Shown in pieces: positions 38,223 to 39,345 of a DNA stretch of 39,345 nucleotides. Source of the stretch: a virus; IMG/VR virus record IMGVR_UViG_3300008262_000741, positions 1 through 39,345 of that record, one strand, 5' to 3'. The translations under genes were made by a program, and so were the position numbers. The notes beneath the pieces were generated by a model that was not told where the DNA came from, searched no databases, and worked only from the letters and a program-made list of their open reading frames with translations. Within the stretch, counting starts at the first letter, position 1. Every line of letters starts with the position of its first letter.

Positions 38223-38296
38223 TAGCAGTAGGTGGATTTGAACCACCGACCATAGGAATATGAGACCCGTGCTCTGCCAGACTGAGCTATACTGCT
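38223..38296 (-). tRNA. tRNA with CAT anticodon (elongator Met or Ile2)
   Basis: Acceptor AGCAGTA/TACTGCT perfect, D-stem GCTC/GAGC, T-arm GGTGG-TTCAAAT-CCACC, loop CTCATAT. A1-T72 excludes an initiator tRNA. The anticodon stem CGGGT/TCCTA has only three pairs (28-30). Met or lysidine-modified Ile cannot be told apart by eye. Confidence 0.8.
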
Positions 38297-38300
38297 GAGG

Positions 38301-38389
38301 CGGAAGTGGTTGGATTTGAACCAACGGATGCCCCTAAAGACATCGACGGTTTAGCAAACCGCTGCATTAAGCCGCTCTGCCACACTTCC
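38301..38389 (-). tRNA. tRNA-Ser(GCT)
   Basis: Class II tRNA of 89 bases with a long variable arm, acceptor GGAAGTG/CACTTCC, anticodon loop TTGCTAA (GCT), T-arm GTTGG-TTCAAAT-CCAAC, discriminator G73 as expected for Ser. Reads AGC/AGT. Confidence 0.95.
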
Positions 38390-38392
38390 AAG

Positions 38393-38464
38393 TGGAACCG
38401 ACAAGATTTGAACTTGTGACCGCTCGGTTATCAGCCGAGTGCTCTACCGCTGAGCTACGGTTCC
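38393..38464 (-). tRNA. tRNA-Ile(GAT)
   Basis: Acceptor GGAACCG/CGGTTCC, D-stem GCTC/GAGC, anticodon stem CTCGG/CCGAG with loop CTGATAA, T-arm ACAAG-TTCAAAT-CTTGT, A73. All stems perfect. Confidence 0.95.
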
Positions 38465-38468
38465 AAGG

Positions 38469-38541
38469 CCGAGGAAGGTAGAATTGAACTACCGACACCA
38501 TGTTCTTCAGACATGTGCTCTACCAACTGAGCTATTCCCCG
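38469..38541 (-). tRNA. tRNA-Phe(GAA), unusual acceptor end
   Basis: Anticodon stem CATGT/ACATG with loop CTGAAGA, D-stem GCTC/GAGC, T-arm GGTAG-TTCAATT-CTACC. The acceptor is CGGGGAA/TTCCTCG, so C1-G72 with G73, whereas Phe tRNAs normally have G1-C72 and A73. Confidence 0.9.
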
Positions 38542-38544
38542 AGG

Positions 38545-38616
38545 TATTCCTAACGGGATTCGAACCCGTGCTGCCACCTTGAAAGGGTGGTGACCTAACC
38601 GCTAGTCGATAGGAAC
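38545..38616 (-). tRNA. tRNA-Glu(TTC)
   Basis: Acceptor GTTCCTA/TAGGAAT (G1-T72 wobble), anticodon stem CCACC/GGTGG with loop CTTTCAA, T-arm ACGGG-TTCGAAT-CCCGT, A73. First tRNA after the 198-base insert. Confidence 0.95.
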
Positions 38617-38814
38617 ATGGAGGGAGGGGTATCCCACACGAAGTCACTTATGGATTACGCTTCGTAGCCTTATGAATCCTGCCATCATCCGATGGTGGTT
38701 AGAATGTCTTTCCCCAATTCCAGTTCTTGCTACGCCATTCCTTACCTAACTGGCAACATTCAGGATGACGTGCTACAACCGCCAAGGAGGGACACTCCAT
38801 CGGCAGCGTAGCAA
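38617..38814 (-). other. 198-base insert in the tRNA array
   Basis: No tRNA T-arm or other tRNA hallmark. Contains a perfect 9-bp inverted repeat, TTGCTACGC on the minus strand at 38806-38814 and GCGTAGCAA at 38727-38735, about 70 bases apart, plus smaller hairpins (CCATC/GATGG; GGATT/AATCC with an inner TACG/CGTA). Could be a structured RNA processed with the tRNAs, or a remnant of lost tRNAs. Confidence 0.4.
38699..38800 (-). CDS. Possible 33-residue ORF inside the tRNA array
   Basis: MECPSLAVVARHPECCQLGK, then EWRSKNWNWGKTF. Three Cys and three Trp in 33 residues. ATG at 38798-38800, no clear ribosome binding site. Lies within the 198-base insert between tRNA-Asp and tRNA-Glu and between the arms of the 9-bp inverted repeat. 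Could equally be RNA structure. Confidence 0.3.
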   Translation of the reverse strand: MECPSLAVVARHPECCQLGKEWRSKNWNWGKTF

Positions 38815-38888
38815 CGACCCATACGGGATTCGAACCCGTGATCTCCACCGTGACAGGGTGGCGTGATAAGCCGCTACACTAATGGGTC
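38815..38888 (-). tRNA. tRNA-Asp(GTC)
   Basis: Acceptor GACCCAT/ATGGGTC, anticodon stem CCACC/GGTGG with loop CTGTCAC, T-arm ACGGG-TTCGAAT-CCCGT, discriminator G73 as expected for Asp. Four bases after tRNA-Tyr. Confidence 0.95.
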
Positions 38889-38892
38889 AAGG

Positions 38893-38974
38893 TGGGAGGA
38901 ACAGGATTCGAACCTGTGAAGGCAGAGCCGTCTGATTTACAGTCAGATTCCTTTAACCACTCGGAAATCCTCCC
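38893..38974 (-). tRNA. tRNA-Tyr(GTA)
   Basis: Class II tRNA of 82 bases with a variable arm, acceptor GGGAGGA/TCCTCCC, anticodon stem TCTGA/TCAGA with loop CTGTAAA, T-arm ACAGG-TTCGAAT-CCTGT, A73. Confidence 0.95.
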
Positions 38975-39013
38975 AGAACAGTTTATGTTTAAAGACCGAA
39001 CTGTGGCGGTCTA

Positions 39014-39086
39014 TGGGTCTGGTCGGGCTCGAACCGACGACTTACAGGTTAAAAGCCCGCTACTCTACCAACTGAGTTACAGACCC
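39014..39086 (-). tRNA. tRNA-Lys(TTT)
   Basis: Acceptor GGGTCTG/CAGACCC, anticodon stem GCGGG/CCTGT with loop CTTTTAA, T-arm GTCGG-TTCGAGC-CCGAC, A73. First tRNA of the transcript; a 39-base spacer with an AGACCG/CGGTCT hairpin follows before tRNA-Tyr. Confidence 0.95.
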
Positions 39087-39142
39087 AAGGGTTAAATTGT
39101 CAAGGTGCTGGTCGGGGTGGATCCCCTTCCGTCGATGGATGT

Positions 39143-39171
39143 ATCATAGCAAAAGGGGGGCGGTTTTGCAA
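39143..39171 (-). promoter_or_regulatory. Sigma-70-like promoter of the tRNA array, TTGCAA-17-TATGAT
   Basis: -35 TTGCAA (39166-39171), spacer exactly 17, -10 TATGAT (39143-39148), about 60 bases before tRNA-Lys. The -35 is at the tip of the terminator hairpin and the T-run lies in the spacer. Confidence 0.65.
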
Positions 39172-39181
39172 CCTGCCCCCC
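39151..39181 (-). terminator. Rho-independent terminator
   Basis: Minus strand: GGGGGGC, a bulged A, GGTT, loop GCAA, AACC, GCCCCCC, then TTTT. A very stable hairpin that ends the 33-residue ORF transcript. Confidence 0.85.
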
Positions 39182-39213
39182 TGATGAATCTTGCTTATGT
39201 GTCGGATGTTAGT

Positions 39214-39315
39214 TCATCGTTTCCACTTATGAGCAAGCAGGGGGGTTTGAGCAATATGCCAATAGCGGCAATCGCTTTCCATAAAAATCTCAATTTGCTT
39301 GCTGAAGTTAGACAT
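39214..39315 (-). CDS. Small late protein (33 residues)
   Basis: MSNFSKQIEIFMESDCRYWH, then IAQTPLLAHKWKR. ATG at 39313-39315 behind an AAAGG site nine bases upstream and the late promoter TATAAATA (39338-39345); the terminator follows 30 bases after the stop. The complete small transcription unit argues for a real gene. Function unknown. Confidence 0.55.
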   Translation of the reverse strand: MSNFSKQIEIFMESDCRYWHIAQTPLLAHKWKR

Positions 39316-39337
39316 GATGTTCGACCTTTAGTGTGTT

Positions 39338-39345
39338 TATTTATA
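39338..39345 (-). promoter_or_regulatory. T4-type late promoter TATAAATA
   Basis: Exact TATAAATA at the last eight bases of the window, minus strand, 22 bases before the ATG at 39315. Spacing and ribosome binding site fit a late transcription unit. Confidence 0.65.

Noticed and set aside
38617-38814. A hidden tRNA in the array insert
   Set aside because: No T-loop consensus and no acceptor pairing on either strand.

Overview
The window looks like part of the genome of a T4-like cyanophage (a myovirus of marine Synechococcus or Prochlorococcus). The evidence is: very large fibre/structural proteins, three tail-collar-domain proteins, T4-type late promoters (TATAAATA and GATAAATA), several 2-oxoglutarate/Fe(II) oxygenases, a T4 endonuclease VII-like gene, an SPFH (prohibitin-type) protein, and a compact array of 12 tRNA genes. 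Every gene I can support reads on the minus strand, so transcription runs from high to low coordinates. No gap of more than 300 bases lacks a gene.

Right end (39345 to 37756). A late promoter at the very edge drives a 33-residue ORF that ends in a strong terminator. The tRNA promoter is built into that terminator. Transcription order of the tRNAs is Lys, Tyr, Asp, a 198-base insert, Glu, Phe, Ile, Ser, Met/Ile (CAT), His, Gln, Trp, Arg, with mostly 1-4 bases between neighbours. A second late promoter then opens the structural block.

Structural and adhesin block (37755 to about 12385). A VrlC-like protein of 2327 residues is followed, in another frame, by a 1489-codon frame that reads as its continuation. 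Next come two collar proteins, three paralogous adhesin-like proteins that share Ig-like repeats and a C-terminal module, a split repeat/collar gene pair, a tail-fibre-assembly-chaperone-like protein, and four oxygenase genes, two of them cut off after the HxD motif. The left part of this block is conspicuously AT-rich. The frame breaks and truncations suggest a region being reshaped by recombination.

Early-type region (12374 to 1). Small, mostly unknown genes with overlapping stop/start codons form several short operons. Recognisable products are a ParB-like domain protein, an SF2 helicase, an endonuclease VII-like HNH protein, a fifth oxygenase, an AbrB-like domain protein, and a three-gene membrane cluster ending in the SPFH protein cut by the window edge. 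Sigma-70-like promoters precede these operons. In several, the -35 position lies in the loop of a terminator-like hairpin, with the -10 always 17 bases downstream. Others share a GCCCTATA(A/C)T -10 context.

All functional calls rest on motifs and family knowledge read by eye; no search was run.
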